Both the position numbers and the translations under genes were made by a program. Below the pieces are notes generated by a model that was given only the letters and a program-made list of their open reading frames with translations, was not told where the DNA came from and did not search any database. Shown piece by piece: positions 1 through 12,277 of a stretch of DNA of 64,000 nt. Source of the DNA: Cercis canadensis. Lineage: Eukaryota > Streptophyta > Magnoliopsida > Fabales > Fabaceae. How positions within the stretch are numbered: position 1 is the stretch's first letter; every line of letters starts with the position of its first letter. The stretch spans positions 347,881-411,880 of the forward strand of contig QAOA01006583.1 of NCBI GenBank assembly GCA_003255065.1. Direction: 5' to 3'.

Positions 1-4
1 TACC

Positions 5-7
<3 letters not shown>

Positions 8-39
<32 letters not shown>
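8..39. repeat. (TA)n microsatellite
   Basis: About sixteen uninterrupted TA dinucleotides. Confidence 0.95.
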
Positions 40-42
<3 letters not shown>

Positions 43-770
43 GTAAAGAATAATTTTGGATTTTATTGATTTTGATTTTGTGAGAAAATTAATTTAATAT
101 TTAAATATGTTATTTAAAAATTGATTTTATAACAATTAAATTTTATTTCGATTGTATAAAAATAATTACTTTCAGATGTCAAATTATTAAAAAATGTATG
201 AAATGATTTTAAATATTTAGTCGTTGGATAATAATTTGAGAGTAAATTACTAAAAAAAACACAAAAAATTGTTTTGGTACAATCAAAGCCTCCTAATTGG
301 AGCTTCTCTCCATTAGCTCTTTGGAGTGCGTTGGAAGTAGTGAAAAGTTGTTCATATAATTTAGTGAAACACACATAATCAATTTTAAGTTTAAAAAACT
401 GTTGAAATGTGCCAATAATTCTATCTAAACAAGCATCGAGGTTTCATCTTTTTTATCGTCATGTACTAAAATAGATTTAAATGTATACAATCAAATTCTA
501 CTATATATACAATATTAAAAAAAAATCTAAATTTACAAGTGTGTCATGTATGAATAAGTTTTGAGTGAGTTTTTTTTTTCTTGCTTTTCTCTTTTTTATT
601 TTCTCCCTAACCTTAATAGAGTATGCACTTATATAAGGTTATAGTAATAACCAAATGGTACTTTCTGTTTGAATAATGTTGTTTTTATCATTGCACATCT
701 CATTATTCTTCAGCATTATTAATGTGATCACATAGATTTAAAATTAATTTATTTAAACCTAAAATGTTTA

Positions 771-950
771 GTTAGTAGTAAGAATACAATAAGTTCATAT
801 GAGTTAGCCAATGTTCAAATCCTAGAGCCAGGATTTAGGAGAATTTTTTCTTTGAATACACTAGGTCAATGTGGCAGATGCATCCTTTAAAATTGCTCAA
901 GAAGAGACTTAGTCTCGGTATACGAAAGCTTACCTAAAAAATACTTTTAT
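771..950 (+). mobile_element. tRNA-derived SINE-like repeat, family S1
   Basis: A tRNA-like head (AGTTAGCCAATGTTCAAATCC resembles a split box A/box B region, with GTTCAAATCC as the box B) is followed by a body that recurs at 46366-46582 and 47956-48138 in inverse orientation. Shared wording includes the 'CACTAGGTCAATGTGG' and 'GACTTAGTCTCGGTA' segments. Ends are approximate. Confidence 0.55.
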
Positions 951-1405
951 TGTTAAAACTAAAAAAAATTATTTATTTAAATTATATTTGCAGCTTAAAC
1001 ATTTTTTATATATAATTTGGATTGTATATCACTCTTTTTTCAAACTTTTTAAGTGAGGAGCCAAAATATTTCTCATTTTGTTATTTAGTTACTTTTTCTC
1101 TTTCTAATTGCAAGTTTAAAGAAGAAAAATGTAAGTTAATATAAAATTAAACTACATATCAAACAACAAAAAATTAAACTATGACCTTAGTCTTATAAAA
1201 GATTATATGAACTAATTATATTTGGGTATATTTGTTTTGGAGTAGTCCACTTCTACCATTCATAGTTTTCGAAGTTCCATTTTATGATCACTAATACTTT
1301 ATCTATTATTTATCCAAGTTCAAATTACTTCATTTTATTATTTTTCCTGTCCGTTTCTTCTAGTATCTTTTATTAATTTAAATGGTATGACAAAACGAAG
1401 CAAAA

Positions 1406-1644
1406 CATATGTGGGCAAATTGACCTCAATAATACACTTTTGTAAACTATTTATATAAAATGGGCAGTTTTCAAATTATTTACCTAAAATAGGTAGTTTT
1501 AAATATTTTATTATTTTTAAATGAAAGCGAAACACGTTATACATAAGTAAAACATGTATAACTGAACACACTATAAAACATTTGAACCAATCACGTATCT
1601 ACTATTCATGATAGAAGACTTGAAAAAGTGTAAAACTGAACACG
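1406..1644 (+). repeat. Dispersed repeat A, copy 1
   Basis: About 240 bp that match the reverse complement of 2719-2959 along almost the whole length by eye, from GGCAAAT near one end to AAAACTGAAC at the other. The two copies bracket a 1.07-kb stretch that contains two younger MITEs. It is non-coding. Either two independent insertions of one family or the arms of one disrupted element would explain it. A weaker relative may lie around 6580-6900. Confidence 0.75.
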
Positions 1645-1729
1645 CTTTAGAGAGTAAAGTGTGAAGCAACGTAGAAGCTCCATGTTACTATTTATGGGTG
1701 CCATGAACTGTCCGTTATGCCCACCTTTA

Positions 1730-2184
1730 GGGTTTGTTTGGGAGTTAAAATTGGGAGAAAATGAGAGAAAAAGAAATGAGTAAATGTGTCAATTCCCTTG
1801 TTTGAGAGTTCAAGATTAAAAAGGAAAGGAAACCAAGGGATAATCTCAAACCCTTGCATTCATTTTTTGCCTCACTTTTGTGTTCTCCCAATTTAAGGGG
1901 TTTTGAGACAAAAAAGAATAGTTTATTATTATACATTTATTTATTTCTTTAAATTTTTTTTTAGTACTATTTAGATAACATTATTAAATCTTATATTAAA
2001 TATATTTACTTTATAAATAAATGATAAATTTATAAAATTATAATTTTTTTTTTCATTTCTTCTCATTTTGCTCATTTTAATCATCCAAATAAAAAAGAAA
2101 AAAATTTCTTCCTTTTTCTTCCTTTCCTTTCCTTCACTTTCCTCTCCTCTCCCCTCCCCTCTAAAAAAACTCTCAAACAGACCC
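1730..2184. mobile_element. Tourist-like (PIF/Harbinger) MITE
   Basis: Terminal inverted repeats GGGTTTGTTTGGGAGTT (left) and the complement of AACTCTCAAACAGACCC (right) are flanked on both sides by TTA (1727-1729 and 2185-2187). A TTA duplication with a GGG..TGTTTGG end is the known hallmark of Tourist-like elements. At 455 bp with no transposase frame, it is non-autonomous. The right half is rich in CCTTT and CCTCT runs. Confidence 0.85.
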
Positions 2185-2447
2185 TTAGAAACCAAAAGCC
2201 ACCAACTTTCCTATTTAGTGTGCTTTGCTTTGTAGCTAGCTAAGCTTTGCTACTCACTCCCCTCCCCCGTGTCCTTTATATAGTCCCACTTTGGATATTA
2301 AATAATATCCGAGTTAACTGTTGGATGATTATTATTCCCATAGAGATACTACTATATTTATTTGTGTCCACCATGTCCTAACTACTACTGACTGTTGGGT
2401 TTAGAAGGGTTCCGAGGCAGACATGGTGGTGATCGAGATTTGGATTT

Positions 2448-2614
2448 GGATCCAGTCATGTCACTTGAGTCATGTTGCTCAGATCTGAGCCGTCCATTTC
2501 ATTAAAGCTCATTTCAACTATTAAATATTAATGTGTTTTAATGGTTGAAATGACCTTAAATAGAATAGACGGCTTAGATCTAAGCAACATGACTCAAGTT
2601 AACATGACTGGATC
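2448..2614. mobile_element. Foldback MITE (B family)
   Basis: A near-perfect palindrome of about 167 bp: the left arm from GGATCCAGTCATGT through GAGTCATGTTGCTCAGATCTGAG pairs with the right arm ending in ACATGACTGGATC, around a loop near 2530. An 11-bp direct repeat TCGAGATTTGG lies just outside at 2433-2443 and 2622-2632 and could be a target duplication, although it is not directly abutting the palindrome. A single arm of the same family is at 12811-12860. Confidence 0.8.
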
Positions 2615-2718
2615 TCTTCCCTCGAGATTTGGCTCCTTTCCTCTCTTCTCCTTGAGATTGGTCTAGGGTATGGTGCTCAAAGCTGGGACGCTTTACCCTT
2701 TAAGGCTACAACATTAAA

Positions 2719-2959
2719 GTGCGTTCAGTTTTACGTTTTTTCAAGTATTCTCTTGTGAATAGTAAACATGTGATTGGTCAAATATTTTATAGTATATTTA
2801 GTTTATACACATTTTACTTATGTATAACGTATTTTGTTTTCATTTAAAAAATAACAAAATATTTAAAATTGTCTCTTTTAAGTAAATAATTTAAAAATTG
2901 TCAATTTTATATAAATAGTTTATAAAAGTGTATTATTGATGTTGATTTGCCGCATATCG
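2719..2959 (-). repeat. Dispersed repeat A, copy 2 (inverted)
   Basis: Reverse-complement match to 1406-1644, with scattered substitutions and small length changes. See copy 1. Confidence 0.75.
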
Positions 2960-4646
2960 GAATAAAAGTTATAAAATAGACTTCCCTTAAACTATGGATG
3001 ATCTTGTATGTCAGTTATTATTATTTTTATTCATCTATTATCAACCTCCTAAATTGAGTAAGCAATAAAATAAAGGAACTGGATTCTTTTATTGGAAAAA
3101 AAAAATGCTAGAAACCTAAAAGTCTTTTATACATATTATATGAGTTCGTTATTATATGACTTTAGTTAGGGTACATTAACTGTTTCATGAAAGGATGGGT
3201 CTCTGACCTTGTATATATACCAAAAAATAATAATAATTTATTGGAAACTATTTGGATACTTTTTATATTTGTTGGAGAAAATATTAATTTATCTATTTGC
3301 ATATATATATAATTAAGAATATTTTTACCATAACACACATAATACAACTACTTGAAACTTGAAAGTAATTTTTGTATTTTTCTATTAAAAAAAGAAAATT
3401 ATTTCAAAATGATTTTCCTTTTTCACAAATAAAATTTTGATTTTATTATAAATCAAACATGAAAAAAAAAATTGTAAAATGGTCTCTATTATTGTTTGAA
3501 ATAATTTTTAAAAAATACTATAATTCTATTGATAAGTTATGTTTATTTATTTATTTTTTATACATTTGACTATAACTTTAAATTTAAACATATAACCTAT
3601 AAAAACAACTTTAATATCATTTTTCCACCGAACATTTGATATAAACTATGCCAAAGCTACCACTATATTTGTCATGAAAAATTATTTTATTTTATGGAGA
3701 TGCTTTAATGATAATAATTTATTCATAATAATAATTAATTGGTCCATTATTGGCTTTTAGCCTTTATTAGGTCAGTTGTGGCTTAACAATATTGGGATTG
3801 AGGCCTTAGATTCTCCTAACCGAACAGCTACCCTCTGTGGACCCTTACTAGCTCTAATAATAAGCCTTGGGGGGAAGAACCTTAAATCAAGCCCATATTA
3901 AAAATATATAGAGAGGTATCTAGGCTCACATTATTAACAAATAATTATTTATCTCTATAACTATCTAGTCATATCAATTTATGTAGATATTTGTTACCAA
4001 AACAAAAAGTTATGTAATGTAAAAGACAAAAAAGTTATGTAGATATATTTAAATGACACAGCAGCCATCAACATCATATTATTGACAATATTTTATTAGG
4101 ATATAAGTTTCTTTTCTTAGAAGTTAGACAAATTCTAATGTACACTTTTGTCTTGTGTGTACACTTCTACTGTTCTACACACTTAAATTAATCTATATTG
4201 TTAGATTAAAATTTAAATAGGGTTCTAAAAGTTTAGTTAATTTTTTCTGTCTTATCTTAATTTTATCAACCAATAGGATCAAATATATCTCCTATACTTT
4301 GTTTCGATTAACTTATTTTTGTTGGAAATTTATGAAGCATTATTCTTGTGATAAGCAGAGATCAAGCTCAAATTGAAGGCAATAGAATTCTTTTAGGCAG
4401 TATATGGAACTATCCAATTTGTTGAAATTCATTCATTTGTAATTGAATTTTTTTTATAAAATTTGAAACTATATATGTAAACTTACAAAATTATTTTATT
4501 TTAATAATACTTTTAAATCTATTTTTTATGATTTAAAAATTATTTTTTCAAATGAGTTTCTTCATTTTTATTTAAAGAGTATTCCAAACATACAGATATA
4601 AAACAGAAGAAATTATTCAACTAGTTGAAAAAGAATCATCCGAACT

Positions 4647-4704
<58 letters not shown>

Positions 4705-4829
4705 CACACACACACACAAACACATTAATTATCTAATAAAAATATATCTAACATTTCTACATTAATTTTCTTAAAATTATTCAATTCATTTTCATCAATT
4801 CTCAAGGGATAATAACAGTATGAGACAAG
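2960..4829. other. AT-rich intergenic DNA
   Basis: I see no gene. It contains a microsatellite at 4652-4724. A stretch around 4130-4210 with paired GTACACTT motifs resembles stretches near 43160 and 54600, so it is probably a low-copy dispersed repeat. Confidence 0.6.
4652..4724. repeat. Compound (TA)n(GA)n(CA)n microsatellite
   Basis: A TA run passes directly into GA and then into CA dinucleotides. Such compound loci are usually highly polymorphic. Confidence 0.95.
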
Positions 4830-5123
4830 ATTGGCTAATTTTGTTAAAGAGTAAAATATATTTTTTGTTCTTAAATTATTTCATAAATATCTCTTTAGTC
4901 CTTGATTTATTTTTTGTGTTATTTTAATTTTTGAATAATTACATTGCCCACCAAATTAGTCATCTATAACACAAAAAATGATCACTTAAAAGATTAATTT
5001 AGAGAGCAGAGTGATTATTTGAGAACTAAAATGACATAAAAATAAATCAAAGATTAAAATAATATTTAAAAATTATTTAAAAATAAAAAAATATATTTAA
5101 CTCTTTGCTAAAATGACCAACTT
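4830..5123. mobile_element. Foldback MITE
   Basis: The left arm beginning TTGGCTAATTTTGTTAAAGA pairs with the complement of the right arm ending ACTCTTTGCTAAAATGACCAA. The pairing continues for about 110 bases, including the CTTTGATTTATTTTTatGT segment. It is non-coding. The target duplication is not clear, so ends are approximate. Confidence 0.7.
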
Positions 5124-5591
5124 TTATTTTCCTTTTCTATATATGTCTTTCCCTTAGCCTTTACAAATGATGAGATAATGAAATTAGGAAGGGTTTGGCT
5201 TATCCTCCATATCTTGAGCCACTTGAAAACAATCTGATTGAAGTATCAAATCAAAAACCCCAAGTGGCACATAAGCTTTGGCTCTCACATCACATGGACC
5301 AACGGTTGTTATGTGTGAACACTGAAAATTTTTCCAAAAGAAATTGTCAGATGCCACTTATCAATTATTGCATCAATTTAGAAAACCAGACAAATATTAG
5401 ATTCAATTAGAAAAAAATTCCAAACTCGTACGTGAGAATCCAATTATCAATTAGTGGAGTGCTCTATTGAGAACATCTTAATTATCTAACTTTTTACTGC
5501 CATATTCCTAGGAAACCATGATAAAGCTAGTGAGCAACTATACTTGAATAAGAATATATCGATTAACAAATCATGATAAATGTAAAACATT

Positions 5592-5637
5592 TTCTACTAA
5601 TTATTGCAAACTATATATNTTCTACTAATTATTGCAA
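5592..5637. other. Single-N contig join with duplicated flank
   Basis: TTCTACTAATTATTGCAA occurs immediately before and immediately after the N at 5619. This is the shortest example of the window-wide join artefact. Confidence 0.85.
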
Positions 5638-5972
5638 CATATATATAAAGAAGTAATATTTAAATAATTGCAATAGCCATCTTAACACATTAATAGATCA
5701 AAATCTCACACTTTTAAGTGAGTTTCTCCCTATTATATATTGGCAAAAGAAAAAATGTTAACTATATCATAGAAAAATATTATATGAACACAATAATGAT
5801 GTGTATAAGTGGCCTTCTTTATTTATATAAATTAAATAATTTGTAATTGAATAGTATTGAGGTCGTCATTAGATTTTATAAGTTTTGTGTTTTTCACATT
5901 ACCATATTCTAGACATCTAAATAGACAGCGCCCACTGTGTTTGCTAAAGCTGTATTGATTCAGAATACTACT

Positions 5973-5991
5973 TTCCCAAAAACCTGGAGCT
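5973..5991 (+). promoter_or_regulatory. HRPE-like motif, distal copy 1 (one core mismatch)
   Basis: TTCCCAAAAACCTGGAGCT differs from the copy at 8367 by one base (T for A in the core). The core AAACCTGGAGC departs by one base from the hypoxia-responsive promoter element consensus recalled from the ERF-VII literature. It lies 8 kb upstream of the LBD41-type gene. Function is inferred only from sequence resemblance. Confidence 0.35.
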
Positions 5992-8366
5992 AGTGTGAGG
6001 AGGCGTTTTTCCAATTTCCACACTGCAACGACTTTTGAACTTTATATTGCTTTTGCGTGTTACTTGTAACTTACCCATCTTTCTTTCTTCTCATCCTTAT
6101 CTTATGTCTAATCTACCTTTGTTTATTCACCTTTTATCTCTAATATTATCCTTTATTACAATGTTTATCTTTGGGAATCTAAAGGTTGTTCTGTCTTTTC
6201 AAACAGAGGGAGTAAAAGGAAACTTGTTCTACGTCTCTCTAGAAATAATTAATGTTAGTTATCTAAGAGAGTTACTATTACATTGTATATATTATGATAA
6301 TGTAACTTTCAGAAAGTGGTCGAGTTCCAATACTAGATAGTTTTCTTGACTTTTCATTTGATAGTTGATATCTCCTGCGCTGGATTCCTAATTCACAATC
6401 CAACATTTCAAATCCATAGTTAACTTTAATCTTTATCTTTATCTCTAATCACTTGTCATGATCACTAAAGCTGTCATGTACTATGGATTTGACTAACCTT
6501 AGTATACTATTGGTAGAGCATGCTTATGTGTGTACAAACCTAGAAAACCGATAGAATGAGTGAGAGAGAAATTTAAGACTTCAGTATTAGGCAAATTGAT
6601 TAAACAAATACAATTTTGTAAAGTATTTATGTAAATGCATCGAGTAATTTAAAGATTATTTATCAATTTGTGGTAATTTTGATTAAACTATTGATAAGGA
6701 CATAGAAGCGCTCATGTTATTTTATAAATAGCGTGACTCCAAGGTCCAAGAGTCACGCAACTTTGAAGTAGCGTGACTCAACTTTAAAGTATTGTCCACG
6801 CCTACTTAATAAAATAATAAAAAATATACCATTTTAATAAATAGTTTGCATAATATTCTATTTTGATAAATACTTTGTCAAAATATATTTTGTTAGTCAT
6901 CTCTCTCATGACTATAGACTTTTTGATAAAATAAAATAAAGAATCTATTAAAACATGCTCACGTACACATATATAATATGCTAATATAGAATACTCCTAA
7001 GAATTTAACAGTGACAGAGTCAAGATCCTAAAATTAGTAAAGATAATTATTTATATTTAATTTTTTTAGTAAATGATCGAAAACCTACTAAGCTATAAGT
7101 GATCAATTTAAAAGATAAAGTTGAATATGCCAATAATACTGATAGCTATGAATTTTATCAGAAAAAAAAAATATTGATGGCTATAAATCGCATACCGATA
7201 TTGTCACTTCTTATAATTAAGTCCTAATCTCATTTTTTTTTATTCCTTCAAAAATAATATATTCTTCCAAGATATTTGAATAGCTACCGAAGATAAACTC
7301 AAATATATATTCCTATCTTCTTGAAGTTTTTTTCATTTGATTTTTGCTAACAAGAAAAAAAGAAAATTTGTACTACTAGCTAGGTCAACAATTTCGTCGA
7401 AATGCTTGATTTCTTCTAAGTTATTAATTTATTCAATTGATGATCTAAGATTCTGAAGTGACAAAGAAAACCTAGGAACAACAAAACTAAGGTAGAAAAA
7501 GAATATAGAAAATTTGGAACTAAATTCAATTTATTATGATTGAAGCAAGTTGAGCCTCGAGAATGTGCAAGAGACAAGTTTATAAAGTTAAAAAAATAAA
7601 GGGATGACCGATTCCAATAAAAGACAATTTGAATGTTATATATAGCCATATAAAAGGTCAAGTCATTACCAAAATAATGTATTCGGAATTTGGAAACTAG
7701 CTTTACCCTCCAAATTCTTGGTGGTCGGTTGATTAATTATTATGATTAGATTGAAAGAATCTTTCAGTCTACAACCGCCACATTTTTAATACAGAACTTG
7801 TGTTAACATAAAGCATCCACTTTATCAAATAAATAAAAATAAATAAACCTTCATATAATTACAAATTTAATTTTTTTATAAATAAATAACAACGGAAATT
7901 ATAATCAAAGAATTAAAAATATTATGATTGAGAGGACGTTTCACTTAACTAAAGTTATTCTTCAAATATAAGTTCAAAAGAGAAAAAATGAAAATCTAAA
8001 AATAAAAATAAAATAGAAAATTGTTAAATATTTTATGGGTGGTGCTCTTTTTCTTTAAAGCTGTTCCTACCCTTCATCATTTGGTTAACAACTTGTGTGA
8101 ATAATAATTTGGAGTTCACTTTTGTGCAAGCTGACATTTGAAATAAATGCATGCACCAAGATGGGAGCTCCATACAAGTTTTAATTAAAAAATCTATGCA
8201 AGTTAGGTATAAGCGGTTTCTAACATTTTCTTTTTAGCAAATGGGTTCCATCAATTCTCACCCATTTTTTAGCTTAGCTCAATTTGACTTGAGATCATAA
8301 AAATTGGGAGAAGCGTGTAATGCGTAGTCTCTAGTTTTGCCAATAGATTCGAGTGTGTATGGTGGG

Positions 8367-8385
8367 TTCCCAAAAACCAGGAGCT
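8367..8385 (+). promoter_or_regulatory. HRPE-like motif, distal copy 2
   Basis: TTCCCAAAAACCAGGAGCT contains AAACCAGGAGC at 8374-8384, the same 11 bases as the copy upstream of the LBD41-type gene. It opens a roughly 250-bp island (8367-8620) that is visibly less AT-rich than its surroundings and includes ACGTGGC and TGACGTGACG, both resembling bZIP binding sites. It could be a distal enhancer or a relic of a promoter. No coding sequence is recognised. Confidence 0.45.
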
Positions 8386-9907
8386 ACTAGAGAACGGTGG
8401 AGGAACTGTCGTATATGGGTGCGGAGGTGTCGTTTGAAGTGATACGTGGCGACCAAAGGGATCGCAGTCATACTGACGTGACGGAAACTCAGAAAGTGCG
8501 TGCCACGAGCCGTATTCAAATCCTGCATGCTCTCGTCTTTTGGACGCTTTTGCATGCACCATGCAAATGGCTTTCATCACATCCCACTTTCACATCCACC
8601 GTCCACTTGTCCCTCTTCTTTCTATAGTGAGTATTTTTTTTTTTTGTTATAACTCTAAATTTAAAAACAAAACCGACAAATTTGAAGGGAATGTTAATAT
8701 CATTCTGGATACAAGTCGTTTAGTTAAGTAATATTATTTAGTGAGAGAAAAACTTATCAAAATTATTCAAAGTGGATATTAAATGAAATAAAATGTTAAG
8801 AATCATATATTTATTTAAGAATAATTATAAATTCACATTACTTTTCATCGTAATTTTAACTACTACATATTATTTTACTTGTTACAATTTTATTTTACCA
8901 AAAAAGGTTTATTTATTTTTATTCAATAAAGTATAAATTTAAAATCAAAATGAAATAGAAAAACTCATACTTTTTGTTCCTTTTTTGGGTAGAGAAAGAA
9001 ACTCATACTTGAAGTGATGAATAATTGCATAGTATTATATATTAAAATTAAAGTAAAATTTATTTTTGATCCTTAAAAGACATAATCACAGTTAATTTAC
9101 TCTCAAAATTGTTTTATTAATATCGCTTTAATCCTTAAAAAATAATATTTAGAATCCAAAAAAATTGATTGCTCAACCTAGAGTACAACCTAGACATTTG
9201 GGTCAAGACAAAAGTTATATAAGCCAAAGGCATCCAACAAGTTAAAAGTATTTAGATGCGCATCTTAAAACTCTTAAAAGAACTTTGAAAAGTAACAATT
9301 AGATCTTTTTGAAAAAATCAGAAATATTAAGAGATTTCCTAATTTCTACTATTACTTGAAAAAGTATGTATTTAATAAAATGCTTCTATATTCACCAAGG
9401 CAATTAATTAACCTTTTTCTAATTAAGGAAATTATTAATTAAGTTGGTACCTCTCAAAGTCTCCTCGTATAGACGAAATTAATATTGTTGGGAATACTAT
9501 AATGCCACTGTGCATGAAAGCACCATTTAATCAGTAAACTCAAATTTAGTACAAGCAGCCACACCATCATTCATCAATCATCTATCATCATCAAATAGAA
9601 AGAGTTCTTATTCATAAACCTTAATTATGATCATTTCAAGATATTAATATCTGCAATTATGATCATGATTAACGTTCGGGTATCTGCTGCCAATTGATGA
9701 TGTCCGAATGTATAGAAAGTGGTTTTGGGTGGTTGGGATAGGTTTCTGTAATTTAATTATAGAGCTTTTGACAACACTTTAAAGTCATTTTTATCATGTT
9801 AAGCTTTGTGTAAATCAAATTGGAAGTAAATAATAGTGGGGATTCGCGTTGCAATTGAACAATCTCTATCTGACTTAATGCAATACTTTTGTAAATATTT
9901 AATGGGA
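8386..9907. other. Intergenic DNA
   Basis: Beyond the less AT-rich island that ends near 8620 there is no recognisable feature. Overlapping frames on both strands at 8269-8731 match no known family and are probably chance products of the higher GC. Confidence 0.6.
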
Positions 9908-10152
9908 GTCACTATTTTTATATCATATTTTGTTAATGTTATATTTTATTTAATATTTAAATATAATATAGACTAAATCATCCTCAATTAATATGAATTT
10001 TTTTTTAACTTTGACTAAACTTTTCCATATGAAATGAAGGTTTTTACAATAAACTATAAATTTTCTATATTAAATGAGGGTAAATTAGTTTATATTATAT
10101 TTAAACATTAAATAAGAGTGATATTAACAAAATTTGGTGCGAAAACAACTAG
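9908..10152. mobile_element. Foldback MITE
   Basis: The left arm (ATATTTTGTTAATGTTATAT..TTTAAATATAATATAGACTAA) pairs with the complement of the right arm (TTAGTTTATATTATATTTAAA..ATATTAACAAAATTTGG). The loop is near 10020. Ends and target duplication are not certain. Confidence 0.65.
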
Positions 10153-11159
10153 ATAGAAAATTTTAAATTTAATTGTAATAGGGAACTTTACAATGCACGA
10201 AACAAAAAAAATCTCATTTATTTAACGATTTACAATTTGTTTATCCTTTTTAGATAATCTCTAACTATAATATATGTTTTTAAACAGTATAATTATACCA
10301 TACACAAATTATTTTTTATCGGAACAAAGTAGGGAATTGAGAATCAACTGCAATTTATATATAAAGCATTATATATGGTGAAAAGTGAAAATTATTAGTA
10401 TAAATTAGAGTTAATACTTATATGAAAACAAGTAAGTTAGCACTTATTCACATCACTTATTTTTAACTTATATAGTTTTTATTACTGGATAAATAAAAAT
10501 AAATTTTTAATCAAAGAAATTAAGAGCACAAAAATTTGAATTTATAACCTCAACCTTAAAAAAAAATCCAAACTAATTATATTATATATATGTTTTTGCC
10601 CTTATATATATTTATCTTTTAATAACTCTAGCTATAATATATTTTCTTTATTTCTACAAAGTGGACCCCTTCTTGTTTAATTGAGTCTTGGAAGGTGGTG
10701 AAGATTAGGTAAGCACTTGCCATAATAGTGGAAGCCTTCATTGTTTACAAAGACGTCGAAGGAATTAGTATGCAAAGTTCTATAGAAAGTCAAATTCAGG
10801 TAACTGAGCTTAATTCCACGATTCCATCCCATGTTTCTGCTGCAAAACTTTCCCAACTCTTCTTCTCTTCTCTTCTATCACTTTCCTCCAAACCCTTGGC
10901 GGCTTGTCACTTTACAAGTAAGTTATAATTAATTAATACCAAACATTTGGTATTGACGTAGCTCTCTTGCATTTGCACCATCCAATTAGCCATCTTGCTC
11001 AACCATGTTGTTGGCTGAGGATGTGGCACTGATTCATCCCTTATGCAGACCCTAGTATTTATTTATATATAGGCTAGAGTACAAACCCATATGCCATTTT
11101 AGCTCCCCTTTTTTATTATTGAATGTGAGCTTCATTAGATTTAGATTTAACATTGATAA
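10153..11159. other. Intergenic DNA
   Basis: No gene is supported. A 66-residue frame at 10728-10928 has no family signature. Confidence 0.6.
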
Positions 11160-11352
11160 AAGAAGAGTCAAATCTATTTTTATTTCTGAAAGATACAAAT
11201 TTTTTTAGTGTAATTTTATTTCTTAGAAGATAATTACAAATTATTTTGATAGAGAAAGTTATCTTTGAGTTGGAACTAAAATGACGCTAAATTTTTTTTA
11301 AGAACTAAACTGATCGTACATCTATCTTTTTGGAACTAAAAAAGAGTCTTAC
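11160..11352. mobile_element. Degenerate foldback MITE
   Basis: AAGAGTCAAATCTATTTT at the left pairs loosely with the complement of the right end ATCTTTTTGGAACTAAAAAAGAGTCTT, with TTAGTTCC-type motifs repeated in both arms. Divergence between arms is high. Confidence 0.45.
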
Positions 11353-12164
11353 TCATAAAAGTAAGAAAAATGATAGACACACTAAAAATGTCTTACTAAA
11401 CCTACAATTATAGGGCCTAGTTAAATTAATTTGAATGATCTGAAAAAGGTATTAAATGGGTGAATTTATTTAAAACTATATATAGATTAAATTAAACCCA
11501 CAATTATAAAAAATAATGAAAATTATAATTGTGGATATAACATAATTGGGTCCATTTATTGAAATTTTTGAGAAAGCATATAAATTTATTTATGAACTAA
11601 AAGAAAGGGAGTAACTTTGTATTTGAAATCCTATAAATTATTCTATTTATAAATAAATTACTTTATCAAAATATTTTTGTATCATATTAATTTAAGAATT
11701 ATAAATTCAAATTTTCACATAGATATAGAATGTGTCATTCTTATAAGTAGAATAAACCAAGCCATATGTGAAAAATGACATGTTTAAAATAGGAGGGTGA
11801 GAGATAAGGCCTATATCACTATTCACAAGTGGTTAAATGTTCATTGATACATATAAAGGAAAAATGGATTAGGGACGGATTAACATCCATTGCATTATAG
11901 TTACTGTATATGCATTTATGAAATTAAGCATGAATATATTAGTCTTTGAAATTATTGTCTAAATTCTTTTATACTGTAGAAAACAATGAGCTAAAAAACA
12001 AGGCATAAAACATAATAGTCTATTAATTTTTAATTTCTTTATCAAATTATACTTTTATTTTCAATTTTATCCAAAACCATATTTTTTTTTATGATTTTCT
12101 TTCTTTAATATATGTTATTAAAAGAATTTAGGGATATCTTTTTCTTTGTCCATCGAAAATTAGA

Positions 12165-12277
12165 GAGTAGCTTATTATCTTCTCCTATAATCTTACCTCA
12201 CTCAATTCGAATGAGATTTAAACATCAAATTTTCACAATAGAATATCTAATACTCGACCATTAAACTATCCTCTTAA
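12165..12277 (-). mobile_element. tRNA-derived SINE-like repeat, family S2
   Basis: Read on the - strand it starts GAGGATAGTTTAATGGTCGA, a tRNA box A-like head, followed by a box B-like ATGTTTAAATCTC and a tail ending near AGGAGAAGATAATAAGCTA. The closest relative in the window is 37018-37150 on the + strand. Confidence 0.5.

Larger units (their letters stand above)
1..1405. other. AT-rich intergenic DNA
   Basis: No gene is recognisable. The short reading frames here have no family signature. It holds a TA microsatellite at the left edge and a SINE-like repeat near 771-950, listed separately. Confidence 0.7.
5124..8366. other. Intergenic DNA with scattered repeats
   Basis: No gene is supported. 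A 71-residue frame at 5195-5410 and a 101-residue frame at 6035-6340 match nothing I know. A repeat region at about 6580-6900 has similar AT-rich ends on both sides and a 9-bp stem hairpin (GCGTGACTC / GAGTCACGC) near 6730-6757. An HRPE-like motif lies at 5973-5991 and a single-N join at 5619. Confidence 0.6.

Noticed and set aside
6580-6900. Possible relic of a viral or TRIM-type element with repeated GTGACTC words.
   Set aside because: Apart from a short hairpin and AT-rich similar ends there is no primer site, coding motif or clear duplication, so I could not assign it.
8269-8731. Frames on both strands (up to 103 codons) around the distal HRPE-like motif.
   Set aside because: Open frames on both strands at once over a less AT-rich island point to chance. 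No domain or motif is recognisable.
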